From Halictus rubicundus (taxonomy: Eukaryota > Arthropoda > Insecta > Hymenoptera > Halictidae): DNA of 64,000 bases. Shown piece by piece: positions 48,263-61,695 of the stretch (the first letter of the stretch is position 1; every line of letters starts with the position of its first letter). The stretch spans positions 2,294,001 through 2,358,000 of the forward strand of contig NC_135163.1 of the NCBI RefSeq assembly GCF_050948215.1, given 5' to 3'. The translations under genes were made by a program, and so were the position numbers. The notes beneath the pieces were generated by a model. The model was not told where the DNA came from and ran no database searches. It saw nothing but the letters and a program-made list of their open reading frames with translations.

Positions 48263-50930
48263 ATTTTCACTAGTCCAATATAATGATAAACAAATTTCGA
48301 TGGAGCGGACACACGTGTATTACCGGACAGCCGGGGTTGCTGTTGTCGTCGCTGCCGTTACGGTGGGTCGTTTATCGCGTGTAGCAGAGAATCTGTAGAA
48401 TAGTTGGAAAATCAATTGGACATTTGGAGACACAACAATGTTTCGTGTAGTTTAGTCGGCGTGTAGAAAATGCGAGATAAAATGAAACAGAAAGGATCGA
48501 AAATCAATCAGGCATTAGTAGTAGTAGGCGCTGCGCGCGCGCGGGACGCGGGATCGCATAGGGTGCGCGCATTTATGACGCTTTCTTACACCGGTAGTTT
48601 CGATTTTGAAAATGATCACGAATCGACCGACCACGACACTATATCTTTGCCCGTTCAAACGGAACGAAACATGTTAAACTCTTACCGTATCAATAATATA
48701 TTATATAGTATGTTGTACAGTATAACAATGTTGTCATCAGCATGTATTTAGTTAACGGTATAGTACTAAACACCGTACGCGCGTGTACTCGTATCGATTT
48801 TCTTTGTTCTGAACTGTAACCTTCAAGCTGAGCTATCAAAAAAAATTTTAGGAGAACGGAAAGGTAGGTCATTCGTGCAGCGTCGCATGGAATACAAATT
48901 CTGTCCACCGCCATGTGTAACCTACTGTATGCATATGTATGTACGTACGTATATGTGTGAGTAGTCTCACTGTTATTCCTCACTTGATCGACGCCGACGC
49001 GTGCATTGAAATCGGAATCGAACGAGACTCGTTTAATCAATCGGGTCCCGAATCTCAATTATGTACACGATTTGCGTACGACTTTTGTCGAAACCGTTAG
49101 ATTATATTCTTCCTATAAAAAACGGGTCGTAAGAAAAGATCATGCGATACATATGCATTTCTTTTATGTACTTTCTCTTCATTTCTAACATTTTTCTTGT
49201 ATTCTATCTAGTTACTCTTTCTTTTATCTCATACCCTAACCCTAACCCTATATCTTTCATACCCGTTCCCGCTCTTTTTCCTTATCGACGTCATTCTTCA
49301 AATTCGACACGTTGATTATCGAGGGAAAAAGATAAGTAGTCGGAACTAATGGACAAAAATAAAATCTTATAAATCGTGAAACGACGATCGTAGGTGGTGT
49401 AGGGTTGCGACTCCGGGGAAACCTTATCGTACAAATATCGTGTCAAACAATAAGATAGTTAACCTACTCGAACAGATTATATTGTATATTGGGCATATAC
49501 AAGATATACCATCTGGTACAATAACAACAACAATAATAATAATCTATATAATCTGAGATCTATATTGCATTAATCGTTTGCCAAGGAAAACTTTTGTCAG
49601 ATATTTTCCAAGGATGTACTCGACGCTGTAACAGATAGAGCTTTGAAACCGATGGAGTTGGTGCTGTCGGCCCAAATACCGCAAGAGTCAAACAAGCTCG
49701 AATACAGGATTTGACTTCAAAAACCAGTCGCGAGCACAACTTGTTTGTTACGTCCATACGCGAAAAAATATTAACTTGCGCGCAAATCTGAATGTCGAAA
49801 CCCCCGATATTCCATCCATCGAGGTTCGATTATGCTGTCCAAGAATTTAGATCGACTCGACTCGACTCGACTCGGCTGGTTTCGATTCGACTATAGGCTC
49901 GACGCGACACGGCACGATTCGGTTTTCAAACTCGAAATAATCGCAGAATTCAATGCACCAAAAGAATAGAAAACGAAAGGGAAATGATACGGATATGTTA
50001 CATACTCGTAGTTGAACATTCACAGTTAACCAAATAAATGTTGTAGAAACGATACACGTCCATTCTCGAACGAATATTTGTGAACGTTGAAAAGCGAGTT
50101 TTTCGTAAACGAATACCTTTGATTTTTGTGGTGGATACATGCGTGTGTTGTTTGTTTCGTGGAAATGCCTGCCGCCAGAGAACGGTCGTTGTACTATAAC
50201 TGGGCTAATTTTGATGCACGCTGATTAACAGGGCTACGGCATAATTGCGCCCACCGCAGTTTCCTCGCCGTCGCGGCGGTAGACAGCAAACGTAACTGTT
50301 GCAGAAATTCAATTCTGTTCCTTCTTCCTGGTCTATCTTTACTCAGCGGCAAACTTTGCTTCAAGTTTTCCACTGTTCGAATCGGTTTTGTCAAGTGTAG
50401 AGGTACGGGGGAAAAGTGTGTATCGTCTAATTTTCTATTCAAGTTTTCTGTCAACTGCTCGGTTGTATCCGCGAAACTTTTCGAACCGTCGAATACTACT
50501 TACGTCTGATCGTCCAATAGTCTAATATGTCCGTGTAAACGGACTGAAGGGGAAGTCGGACGATTATGATCGGACGATCTATACGAGACGCGAATTATTT
50601 GGTGCGTGTCCATGCGAGTACGAGGTTTGCAACTATCACTGTCACTGTCACTGTCACTGTCGCCGTCAACGTATCGAATCAAGTCAATAGTTTTGCCGCT
50701 CGTATCGCGCACTTTGTTCGTATCTCGCGATCGAATATCGCTAACGCCCGACTCTCGGTCTCGGACTGACCGGGTCGTCTGCTCGACGCAACGTTTCTCG
50801 TTTCAGGTGCCAGCTTGTATCCTCAGTCATGATACGTTACGTCGCGATACGATGCGAAGCTATACGACAAGTTACGATACGATTCGTTACGGTATATTGT
50901 ACCTACGTCATGTGACATTACATTAAATAT
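48263..50930. other. Intergenic region upstream of the DM4/DM12 gene
   Basis: No gene recognised. It contains a short interstitial CCCTAA repeat (49233-49250), GACTC repeats at about 49854-49872 and CACTGT repeats at about 50636-50660. Confidence 0.45.
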
Positions 50931-50932
50931 TA

Positions 50933-52157
50933 GGGGGACCCATAAGTAATCAAGTTTTTATTTCTTTATTTATTATATAATCTCCATCATTATCAAGGAC
51001 AGTTTGCCATCTTTCCTGCAAATCTTCAATCCCCCTCTTATAGAAATCCAGGGTTCGTGAAGCAAAATATGACTCAACGTGCCTCCTTACATCTTCTACG
51101 GAAGTGAATGTTTTATTTCTTAAATAATGCTCCAGAGATCTGAACAGATGATAGTCAGAGGGAGCAATATCCGGTGAGTACGGGGAGTACAGTGAAATTT
51201 CCCATTGCAATTCTTTGATCTTTTCCTGAGTGAGTTTCGCTGTATGGGGCCGGGCATTGTCAATTTGCAGTATTACACCTTTTCTGTGGGCTAAAGATGC
51301 CCTCTTTTTCAATTGTTCTGAATGCAACCGTTGTAATTGCTGACAATACAACTCAGCCGTAACTGTTTCCCCAGGTTTCAACAACTCAAAGTGAATTATG
51401 CCACGACAGTCCCACCAAATGCACAGTAACACCTATCTAAGTGATAAGCTAGGTTTAGGGGTTGATATTGCGGTTTGATTTACGGAAAGTCATTGCTTGG
51501 AACGCTTTATGTTATCATAAAGAATCCATTTTTCATTTCCGGTAACGATTCTGCTAAGAAATGGATCTCTACGAAATCTGGATAGCAATGAAAGTGCAAA
51601 TTGATCGACAAATATTCTTGATGGTCTCGGATAATTGATGCGATACCCATATTCCTTGCCTACATGCCTTTCCCATTTCGTGTAGGTGCCTTTGTATAGT
51701 TGACCATGTGGACCCAAGGCTTCTCGATAATTCTTGTATACTTAATTTTGGATCAGCTTCCACTAGAGATTTTAGGGTGTCATTATCAAATTCAACTGGT
51801 CGTCCATTTCGAGGCCTATCAGAGAGATCATAATCACCAGCAGCAAACCTTCTGAACCAACGTTGACACTTGTTGACCTTCAATACATCTCCATAAACAT
51901 CGCAAATTTTCTTTGTTGTTACCGTTGCATTAAATCCCGCATGAAAATGAAAAAGTCTGCAATGACGAATATGAACCTCGGAAGGTACGGACGCCGCCAT
52001 TTTATTACAGGGTTGTAAAAAAAATTATACTTTTTAGAATATTTTGAACACGGGCTGCTTTACCGAAAACTGTAAAAGAATACGTGTTTCCTCTTCAACA
52101 ATCGGTACAGAACTAAAGGCAAAACAAATTCTTTGCAAATAATTGATTGGGTACCCC
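50933..52157 (-). mobile_element. Inactive mariner transposon
   Basis: A 1225-bp Tc1/mariner-family element flanked by TA (50931-50932 and 52158-52159), with imperfect terminal inverted repeats starting GGGGGACCCAT and GGGGTACCCA. One transposase gene fills it on the minus strand. It is older than the neighbouring gene models: its inverted repeats and coding region have both decayed. Confidence 0.93.
50950..52000 (-). pseudogene. mariner transposase pseudogene (DD34D, first Asp lost)
   Basis: Transposase-like protein broken into three frames: 52000-51569 (helix-turn-helix DNA-binding half, with WFRRFAAGDYDLSDRPRNGRP), about 51717-51490 and 51432-50950 (catalytic half). The frame shifts near 51600 and a stop lies at about 51490. 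The catalytic triad is visible in part: the block expected to read TGDEKW reads TGNEKW, so the first Asp is Asn. The second (QIDNARPHTA) and third (SPDIAPSDYHLF) are intact. It cannot be active. Confidence 0.92.
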
Positions 52158-53451
52158 TAATAATTTGCTACTTTTCGATCCCTGTTTTTTCCTTCCGCTA
52201 CCGATAATTCGTATTGTAATGCTGATTTGAATTATTATTACACATCCTCTTGCTGTTTCTCTCCGCCTTTCTTATTATACTTTTTTTTCTACCGTTCTCG
52301 ACGTCGATTCCCAACGTTTCAATAACATTCGTACAAAACATTATAAATACGAAGAAAAAGCAGATCGACCGTGTAAAAGAAATATTATACGGATTGATAA
52401 TAAAATTCACAACTTTATTATAAATCTGCTAACCGAACAATACAAGTATCAATAATTCTAAATTATTCGGAGAATCTATCCGGGCGAGTGTTCGCGCGGC
52501 GTAATCCTGACCCAATCTAACGAACCTAACGAAGTTTATCACGGACGTCGACGGTATCTTTTTTTTTCTTCTTCAATTAAAAAGCAAAAACAACATTATA
52601 TTTCTGTGGTTAATATCGCGTCGAGTCAGGATTTCGCGACGTTCGTACACGTGCAAAATAGATACAATAGACTGTTTACCAAAAAAGAAAAAAAGGAGAT
52701 AAAACAATGCGTACTTTTTGCGTCCAAAAATAATATGTTATCATGAAACAGAATTATTCGCTGGTTTAACATTGCGTTTTACCACGACGAACCTTTTATG
52801 GCACCTGATACACGCGCGTATGCGATTTAACTTAAAAATATCTCATTTTATTTGAACGTTCTATCACTCGTCGTATCGATTCCGATAAATCATTTTCGAT
52901 TATTTGGATTCTCTTGCAATGTTTTTTCTTCTCTCGTACATTGAAATTTTAACGATTCCATTAAAAAAAAAAAAATATCGTACAGGCTCGCAGGATGTCG
53001 GGACAAAGGGCCGACGAAAAATCTTTTTTTTTTTTCTTAGATGGTGGAAACGGCAGCACGAGGTCGGTAGACGTATTATTTCGTGTACGATGGTTTATTA
53101 CTATTTACGCTTCGAAATTTTCGAATCTTTTCCTTTTCTTTTAGCATCCCGTTCACTATTGTACATGTGTTTTGCTTTCCATTGGTTTCTTCGAGTGGGC
53201 AAACCGGCAGAAAAACTGTCGAAAAATGGTACAATATTACGAGCAAGTGTATCTGGAATTTACCATGAATTTTGGTAAAATCGTTGTCCTAAAATATTTT
53301 TAAAACGATGGAAACGTCAGACGAAAACATGAACTTTTCACACGCATTTTCTTACGGTTTCCACTTTACTCCTTTGTCCTTTTTTTGCCTTTTCAATTTA
53401 TTTATTTCTCTCCCCGTACCCCTACCCCCGACAGATTTTTTCCTATTCGTA

Positions 53452-53521
53452 CATTCATTCATTCATTCATTCATCGCTCACTCATTCGTCCTTCATTCAT
53501 TAATTCGCTCGCTCGCTCGCT
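53452..53521. repeat. ATTC and GCTC tetranucleotide microsatellites
   Basis: ATTC repeats at 53452-53473 and GCTC repeats at about 53505-53521, in pyrimidine-rich sequence. Confidence 0.8.
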
Positions 53522-54689
53522 CTCCCTCCCTCTTCTCCCTCTTTCTGTCATTAGAGAATCCCTTCTCCCACCCTAACGGATATACACACGCAAACAACAC
53601 GCTTTCCTCTCGTTTCGTTTGCTCTATAAATGCTGATTCGGAGGAATTGTCGTCTGATTCTACTCGTGGAAGAAACGTATTTATAATTTCAAGTTCGCTG
53701 CTTGTTTTGCTGTGCATCTGTGTTCCAGGTGTGACAGTGTTTTGTTCGTTAAAAACCCAACCGACTTACAGACAGTACGCACCGTAATCTTCAAGACAGT
53801 ATCGAACATATGATCTCGTATGTTCATATATGTATTTCAATTGGTACAACTTTTCCATTAGTTTTCAAACAAAACAAAAAGAAAAAAAAAAAGGATCACT
53901 AAAACGAGGACGCGAACGATATGTCTTCCATTTTTGCTTTTCAAGTTCCCTAAAGTTTTCATTAAAATAGTATACACGTTAGAAATACAATTCGACGAAT
54001 TCGGCGAACATTTTAGACGAGAATTTTTGTGTAAAATAGTCCTACTAACTATCGGTACGTATTGGGAACTACGTCCGAGCAAGGCACCATTATTGCTTTT
54101 CATCATTGTCATAACGAGTGCGAGGGCTTCGAATACGCGTCATACGATCATCCAACATTCGTTAGTTGTTGCATCGTGTTACCGTTCGATATTGCGAACG
54201 CGGAAAGATTTAGGAACTTTGAAGAATTCGATGCTTCGTCGAACAATGTTGAGTCTCGTACGCAAACAACGATCTCGCTCTGCACTGGCTTCAGTGAATC
54301 GTTGGGATTGATTTGTATAACGCGCTAATTACTCGCCACTCGATCTTGGCACATTTTCTCTACGCATCTTCTCTTTGTTTAGACTTCGCCGTTTTCGTCT
54401 TCGTCATCATCCTCGTTATTATCCACACGATTCTTCGCTACGATCCGTGCGATCGAGAAAAGCTCTTATTCGTCGATCGAGAAAGATCGCTATCGTGGAT
54501 TGCTTATCTGCCGGAGAGAGATCTATTCTTATCCTATTACAAAGTAATCCCCTAACAATTTCTAACGAGACGGCCGCAAACGGTGACCACGATAATCGCG
54601 ATTTAAAAATAAACTTGAATCGTATTTTGTACATCGAAGAACTTTGTTTCTTTTGAACACGGTTTAAATCTAGCTCGCGCATCGATGCG

Positions 54690-54780
54690 TACATGTATGT
54701 ATATACATACATATGTACATACATACATACACGTGCGCACATACGCATATACATACACGCTCACATACACATACGTATAC
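54690..54780. repeat. CATA/CACA-rich microsatellite cluster
   Basis: Interleaved ATGT, ACAT and CACATACA units. Confidence 0.75.
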
Positions 54781-55302
54781 GTATGGAAATTCGCGTTTTG
54801 TCGACCGTACCAACGGTGTACACGCGCACCTTGCACGATGCGCGTTTGCATGTTTGCAAATGAACCACGCTCGCGTCTGCATTCACACTTTCACAATATA
54901 CATACAAAGAACGCGGTAACGTAACGTTTCGATAGGCACGATTGTCCAACGCTTTCTGCGTTCTTTTCCTCCTTTTTCTTCTTCAGTTTCCTCCCCCTCT
55001 CTTCATCTTATTCTTCTTCTTCTTATTATTTTGCTAATTTGCTTTCTCTTTCATTTTCGTCTCTACCTCCCCATTATTACTCTACACCTTCGGCGAATGC
55101 GTTTTCTCAAACGTTCGAACACACAACAAACGTATTTACTAGCTACAGTTTCGGCAAAGAAGTCACTCCTCTATTTGAATATATCTGAACATCTTAATTA
55201 TCGATAAAACTAACAGTTAAGTCTTTGGCGTTTGTACCAATGATTTTTCTATGCGTGACTTCGTGCGCCACGGCATTCATCTTCAATTAACGACCCATTC
55301 GC

Positions 55303-55330
55303 AAAATTCGAAATTCGAAATTCGAAATTC
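55303..55330. repeat. AAATTCG heptamer repeat (4 units)
   Basis: Four head-to-tail copies of AAATTCG. Confidence 0.85.
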
Positions 55331-55974
55331 TGTGATATACCGTGCATGAACGTCCATTTTCGGTATATGATATAAATCTATGTATACGTACTTATCGTCT
55401 ATACACGTAACTTTTAATAGGCACGCGCGCTTATATTCGACTTATTTTATATACTTGATGTAATTAACACACACGATTGGCTTAAGTGTTTCGCGCACCG
55501 CTTATTCAAAAATCAACGTTCTCTTTTTTCTTCGCGGAAGCGACGTTATCAACATACAATCAAAAAATGGCTGATCAATGGTAGCGCCGCCGCAACGCTA
55601 TCTTAAAACCTTCGCAGGGAGGAAAGGGAGACGCGTATTGATTGTACGCGGTCATGTCAAAAGAATTAACGAATCTCTTCTCAAGCAGTCTTATACGTCT
55701 AACATAAATGCGAATGTAAACGCAATAAAGGTCCCACTTGCTATGCATTAGATCATAATGTAACAGTAACAAACAGAGGAAAAAAAAAGTAAAGTTAAAA
55801 ACAATTTACGTTAAGTAACGTAACGCAACTCATCGTGTTAAGCACCGTGCTACCTCGACACGCGAATGGAAAGCACACACAATCGTTAATATTCTACGAC
55901 TAACCGCTAATTTTGGCAAAAAGAAAACCAAACTAGAATCAAATGGTAGTCGTAGTAATCGAGTTGAAGTAATT

Positions 55975-56170
55975 GAAGACAATAGTACTACTTAGTCGTA
56001 GCAATAGTAGCGACGGTTAGTAGTAACAGTAGCAGCAGCAGTAGCAATAGCAGTAGCAGTGATAGTAGTAGTAGTAGTAATGGTATTAGTAGTAGTATAG
56101 CAATAATAGTTGTAATAGTAGTAATAGCAGCAGTGACGTTAACATTAATAGAAATAATAGTATTATTATC
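55975..56170. repeat. AGT/AGC trinucleotide-rich stretch
   Basis: Imperfect AGT, AGC and AAT triplets over nearly 200 bp, with purer AGT runs at 56064-56079. Confidence 0.8.
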
Positions 56171-57511
56171 GGTAAAAACACACAGATCGCAAAAAATGCT
56201 TTCAATGTTCTTTGGCTGGCTCCTATGTTAATCCCTTGAAGAGACATCGTAAAACTATATTGTGAAATTGATTCAAAAGACGTACTTCGCGAATGTTTCT
56301 AAACCGAATAATTACACGGAATCTACCAAAGGAATATGACAGCATAAAATCAAGGTTTTCGACAGACGTAGATTGTCGAATGCGAATTCTAAAAACTTCT
56401 TTTCGTTTCGATTTATAACCATAACATTTTGTTTTTGTGATTCATTCCTCCCATCGCTCTCCCTTTCTTCCACTGGATATCGAAAGAGATACGAATTACG
56501 GTTTATCATCAACGTTAGAAATATGGCGGTTTTTCGATTTTACCAAATACAATAGAATAGTTGGCGCGGAAAAACTGACGAATATATATAAATTGACATT
56601 CGAACTAATATCTCGGTTACTACTCCACTCTCGCTACGATGTAAAATTTTGGCACTTATTTGGCCATCGATCTGACACGGCTTTCTCGCTTTCTCACGTA
56701 ATGACACCGAACGAACGACAGAAGCGTCACAGAATGAGAAACAAAACGTCTCGATTAGTCGGACGCGTCGTTCCATGCGAAGAATTCTTATACGATAGAA
56801 TGTACCCGACAATTCAATTTCACTGAAACCTGCTGCTTCAGAAACACGATTCAAATACTGGAAGAGCGTAAACTGTTTGAAATTTCTTCGTCACGCGAAT
56901 TTAGAACAGAGCACACGCACACGCGCGCACACGCACACACACAGACACTCTTCTCTATAAATCGCGCGTGTGTGCGCGCACGAAGGATAATAATGGTCAC
57001 AACACATTTTGAGAACACTGTCGTATATGAGTAGAGAAAAGGTTTGGTTATTTTTAGCAGATTATCTTTAGTTGTTCTTCTCGAGTGTCGAGATGGTCTT
57101 TCCTGAGAGGTTTCCTTTGGTCGCGCTGCAACAAGTGTAGCGATTCGTATGGCAAAAGCCAAGGCTGCGATCGCAGTAGAAGAAACGATCGCGCGATCAC
57201 TGCGAATCACGAAAATGCGCGCGGACAAACAACAGGAATATGGGAAAGACTATTGTCCCGGACGGAACCCGAAAAGCGGCGTCGCCAAGTAAACAGTATT
57301 TGTACGGTTCGTCCAAAGCGACGAAACCCATGATCTGAACGGTGTTTTGTATTTTGTATTCCCCACCCCACCCCACCCCATTCTAGTCCTAGCTCTGGCT
57401 TTAGTCCCACCTGCACAGGTGGATAACGATGATGAAATTGAAAGATAAAAAGAGGATCGACACGAACGACGGCAGGAACATCGACATCGACATCGATAAG
57501 CTCTGCTCTCG

Positions 57512-59124
57512 TTAAACCGGTACGGCTCCCTCGCGTTCCTTTTCCTGTTGTCGTACGGCGACAGCTGCTTCGACCAGCAAATAGAGACACTTGAACTTGT
57601 CTTTATCTTCCTCTGGTGGCGTCGGTGGCGGAGTCTCGTCCGTGTGTGGGCTATGAGCGTTACGAGTACTATATACTTCCGTTTCGTGTTGTACGTCGGG
57701 AGTTTGAATGAGATGCTGTCTAGGTGCACTCCAATACGGAGCCTCGTTTGTCATCGAAGATTCATCGTCGTCTCTGAAAACGAACAACGATCGTATTATT
57801 AGACTTACCCAGACAATATACGTATAGGGCGACAATAAAAAGAGATCGAGCGTAGATTTTTACCCTCGTCTTGCGGGATGAGCAATCGTTTCCTCGTAAG
57901 TACCGAGCTGAGCAACGTTCTGCTCGATTTTTGTCTCCGAGTAGGGATAAACTATTACGCTAGGCCATTGCGTCGTCGGACGTTCTTCCTCGCTGTGCGA
58001 ACTACTTTCGTAATCGTTCGGACTATCCTCCTCGCTTCTGAAAAAAGCCAATCCACCATCAACTCGAACACCTTTCCGTCGTAATAATCGCTTTCGCGAT
58101 CATCCGCCTCGCAGAATCTACGCTGCTATGCATATAAAGGGGTAAATGATCGTTTCACGAACCGGTACATTAATCCAGCAGGATCTTCATAGTCGTGATC
58201 CCTGCTACGTTTCGGGGCGCTCATACCAGCCAGCGAGTCCCAACTCTGGTTGGTTCTCGAGCCAAGACTGGACGACTGTTGATGGGTTCCTGCAGGCATC
58301 TTCTTACCGCGTCGCGAAATCGTGTACTGTAGAGGGTCGTGTCCCTCTCTTCGTATCATTTCGGGTAAAATTCGCCGTCTAGCATTTATGAACCAATTGC
58401 ACACCTATATGCAGGATACAACACACAATGGACTTTGTACATACATATATTTTGCGTTATCGTATATCGTATATCAAACGTTGGTAGAAACTTTTCCAGC
58501 CAATCGAAATTACGGAAACGATAGAGAGAAAGTACAATACAATATGTACAGTGAATTCTCATTACGAGTCAGTGCCAACCTGACAATTTAGAGTCAGTGG
58601 AACAACAGAGAGCCGTCTTTCGAGCTACATGCAACATTGTATCGGAGAAAGACATTTTCTCAGTCTTCTTGCCACTATCGGTTAGTAGTCATAGGCTTAT
58701 GACTTATAGACGGATGTGACTCTTAGGTTTCCAGCGTGCTCTGTGTGTTTCAAATGCGACGCTCGGCAAGAACCTCAGATTTCGTCTAAGAGTCAGTCGC
58801 TAGAACGGCGCAACTGACTCGTAACGAGAATTCACTGTATCGACGAAATACCGACCTGCAACACCGTAAGGTTCGCTTCTTGACTCAATGTCAGCTTCTC
58901 ACTGTCGCTCGGATAGGCATTGTATCTGTGTTCGTAAAGCCAGCGCTTCAAAATTTTCACCGAATGTTTCGGCAAGTTCCCCCGACGTTTTCGCACAGAG
59001 TGTGTACCAGAATGGTGAAGTACTCCGGAGTGGACTTTACCACGCAACGCGTTCGAATCCTGTTCCGTATCGGAACCGCTTTGGTCATCGTCCGTACTAC
59101 TCGATGAAGGAAAGCGTTCCCTTG
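57512..59124 (-). CDS. vis: TGIF-type TALE homeobox protein (achintya/vismay), 5' incomplete
   Basis: Four downstream coding exons in reading order: 59124-58856, 58404-58163, 58037-57864 and 57773-57512; phases match. The homeodomain has the three-residue loop extension: RKRRGNLPKHSVKILKRWL, then YEHRYNAYPSDSEK, then the recognition helix VCNWFINARRR. It continues into the TGIF-specific TISRRGKK extension. The C-terminus LYLLVEAAVAVRQQEKERE resembles the conserved TGIF tail. TGIF proteins repress transcription at TGACAGC-like sites; in flies vis and achi act in spermatogenesis with Aly/Comr. The first exon listed has no usable ATG and needs an upstream exon ending in phase 1, which I could not find. 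The donor of the second exon is uncertain (58163 or four bases away). Gene symbol follows the fly orthologue pair. Confidence 0.9.
58549..58837. mobile_element. TA-flanked MITE, copy B, inside the homeobox intron
   Basis: A 289-bp relative of the element at 8170-8444 in opposite orientation, flanked by TA (58547-58548 and 58838-58839). Ends are CAGTGAATTCTCATTACGAG and the complement of CAGTGAATTCTCGTTACGAG, cleaner than in copy A. It occupies most of the 451-bp intron (58405-58855) that separates the two halves of the homeodomain, ending 18 bp before the donor exon. Confidence 0.9.
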
Positions 59125-59634
59125 CTGAAATAACAATAAAAATCATCGTTCAATGTACACATAAAATACCGATATTATACGATACGATACAGTACAATAA
59201 AATATCCATGAAAATGCACGATCCGACACATGTACATTTTTCTATACACGATACAACATATCTGACAACAGGTGGAAGCAAGTTCGGCCTCGTTCGAATT
59301 AATAACGATTAAAGTCCACCAACGGCAGTGGCGCGTAAGCCAATTCTCTTTCTCTCTACCGTGGTTCGCACGGTCCGCAATAGCATCGCGATCCGCACTA
59401 TTGCTGATCTAACTCTAGCCCGCCACTATTATCATTTCCTTTGCTTCTCTTTACCAAACACCGACAATCAAACTGAGACGAACCGATATAATTAAATATA
59501 CCGTTTGTTCTAGGAGTCAAGTTACAGGTCAAGTGAAATCTTTGCTTTGCGGTTCTACCCTTCGATCACGATTATCATTAGGATTAACAATTCCGCGCTT
59601 CTTACTCATCGAGAGCAATTTGTGCACCGAAGAT

Positions 59635-59715
59635 GGACCGCGGGACTGGATTCGAACTCTTGGACACCGCATGTTGCCTTATCAACGAATTAAGTGCTGG
59701 CAATCTCACCCACGA
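59635..59715 (-). repeat. Possible tRNA-derived SINE relic
   Basis: On the minus strand AGTTCGAATCC matches the B-box of tRNA genes with one change. Upstream, TTGATAAGGCAACATGCGGT resembles the D-arm to anticodon region. The T-stem does not pair properly, so this is not a functional tRNA. The ends of the repeat cannot be seen. Confidence 0.3.
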
Positions 59716-59824
59716 TTCGTTTTATGTTCTACAAGTTCTAGCAACTGTTCCTAATCGTATTGTTATGCGGAATTTGCGACACTGGCTACGTTCGATTTTC
59801 TGATTCGGTAACGTAACAATACAA

Positions 59825-59875
59825 CAGCAGCAGCAGCAGCAACAACAACAACAACGACGACGGCGGCGGCAGCTG
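59825..59875. repeat. CAG/CAA/CGA/CGG triplet repeat
   Basis: Adjacent blocks of CAG, CAA, CGA and CGG triplets, about 16 triplets in all. Confidence 0.8.
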
Positions 59876-61632
59876 TAGCGGTGGCGCCGGCGACGAAGAC
59901 ATCAATGACAACGACCATTTTTTCCCTTGTTATAGAACGATGTTTTCGAGGATTAAATGAACGGTTCGGGTTAGTTCGTACCGTCGACTAATCTTAGCAC
60001 TCGAGTTTGTAGTTACGTAAGGTCCAGTAACCCGACGGTACAAAATTAGGACCCAAGCTCGACGCGGCTAGACGAAAACTATGTGTCACAGCCGACTGTG
60101 ATTGCAGCGACGTCGAGCGTGCTCGAGGAAGGGACATCGTACGAGTCGTACAGTAACAATACTGTACATCGACGCAAACAGCGATTAAACAAACCAGAAA
60201 CGGAAAACCAAGCAAAGAATGAGAGACACGCAGAGCACCGCTACCTTAGTGTATTGTCCGTGCACGGCTTCCTCCATTGAGCTATAAATATATAATGAGC
60301 TGCCCGCGTGTTCGCTCGCTAATGCATCGTGTACAACAACAATGTCTATTATCGAGCAAACAATCTGCATTTTTTCGAAGAACCGACTCTTCGTCGGACC
60401 TAAAGTATAATTGAAATATCGTTCGCACTTCGGCGGGAACGATTGAACCGAAAATTATCCGGCAGTAGTCCAAATTTCAACGATCATGCGTCAAAGATCG
60501 TATTCAAGGATTGTCCATCTTCGGAAGACTCGTATCGCAGATACGAAGATCGGAATACATATGCTATCTACTGTAAAAGTACACCGTAGTAACACCGACA
60601 GTCGGTGACCCGTAACACGTTTGGATGATTTCCAAAAGACCGGCATAGCGCAACGGACGTTAATTAGTGGCGTCCTCGCCACGTTCGAAAATACTACTAA
60701 GGCTTTTGACTTTTATATTCTCTGCTGTCACCGTACGACTTACGACCTACGACCTACGACCCACAACTCACGACCCACGATCGACGTACTATGTTGCTAC
60801 AACTTTATAATTCACTCAGCGTTATCTCAGATTGTTCGTTTTGCCTTCATGATACTTTGTACGGGCTACTTTGTACGAGTTCAGCATTTCTCGAGTTCTA
60901 GCATTTCTAAATTCTTCTGATCTCGTGGACGCTGCACGATTAATAAAAAAAAAAGAAGTGAAAAACGAAAGAAGCCCGACGCGGTTAACCTTCGTGACAT
61001 CTATTTACGTACGCAATGTCTTGCGTATTTTGCATTGAATACATCGATTACGTACGTTAAGCGCAAATACATATGCGATGTCCATATGTATCTGAAGGAT
61101 TTCGTACGTGTCACTTATTCCGTCAAGACGTCAAAATTTATAGAAACTATGGCTACACGGGAAGAAGATTTGTCAGGAAACAACTCGACAAGGAACTCCC
61201 GCAGTTGAATAGTTTCGAGTAGTATTTCCGTCGTCGTGATCGTTGTTAATCATTGTAATCGTATCATTGTAACGGCAAAACCTGCTGAAACGTCGCAAAT
61301 ACGTAACCTCGTGGGTTATCGTTTTACAATAAAATCTTGGTCCAATGCGGTAGTATCGTGCCCTAGGCTACCAGAGATTTCTTCGAGTTCTGTGAGCACG
61401 TTCTAAATCGATGTCAGTAGATTCGGGTTCACGCCACACGGGGTTTACAACTATACCAGCAGGGAGACCCTGCCTCTTAATTCTATTGGCACACGTGCGA
61501 GGCAAATATACATAATATGTATACGTATATGCGCGTATGTACATATATATCTACTTCTTTGTACCTCTTTTTTGTTATCCCTTTACGATTCATTGCAGAA
61601 GCTATCAAACTCGAAGCACGCAACAAACAAGG

Positions 61633-61695
61633 AACGAGACACGAGACTCGAGACACGAGACACGAGACTCGAGACACGAGACACGGGGCACGAGA
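61633..61695. repeat. ACGAGACACGAGACTCGAGAC tandem repeat
   Basis: Composite repeat of CGAGA and CACGAGA units, with the palindrome CTCGAG appearing in successive copies. Confidence 0.8.

Larger units (their letters stand above)
52160..57511. other. Intergenic DNA / possible 3' UTR of the TGIF gene
   Basis: No coding gene recognised in 5.3 kb. It holds several simple repeats, listed separately, and pyrimidine-rich stretches. The portion nearest 57511 is probably the 3' UTR of the homeobox gene. Confidence 0.45.

Noticed and set aside
49231..49253. CCCTAA repeats resembling telomere DNA
   Set aside because: Fewer than three units; too short to indicate a telomere relic.
54313..54555. 80-codon frame with a hydrophobic stretch
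   Set aside because: No homology recognised, no start context or splice support. Probably random.
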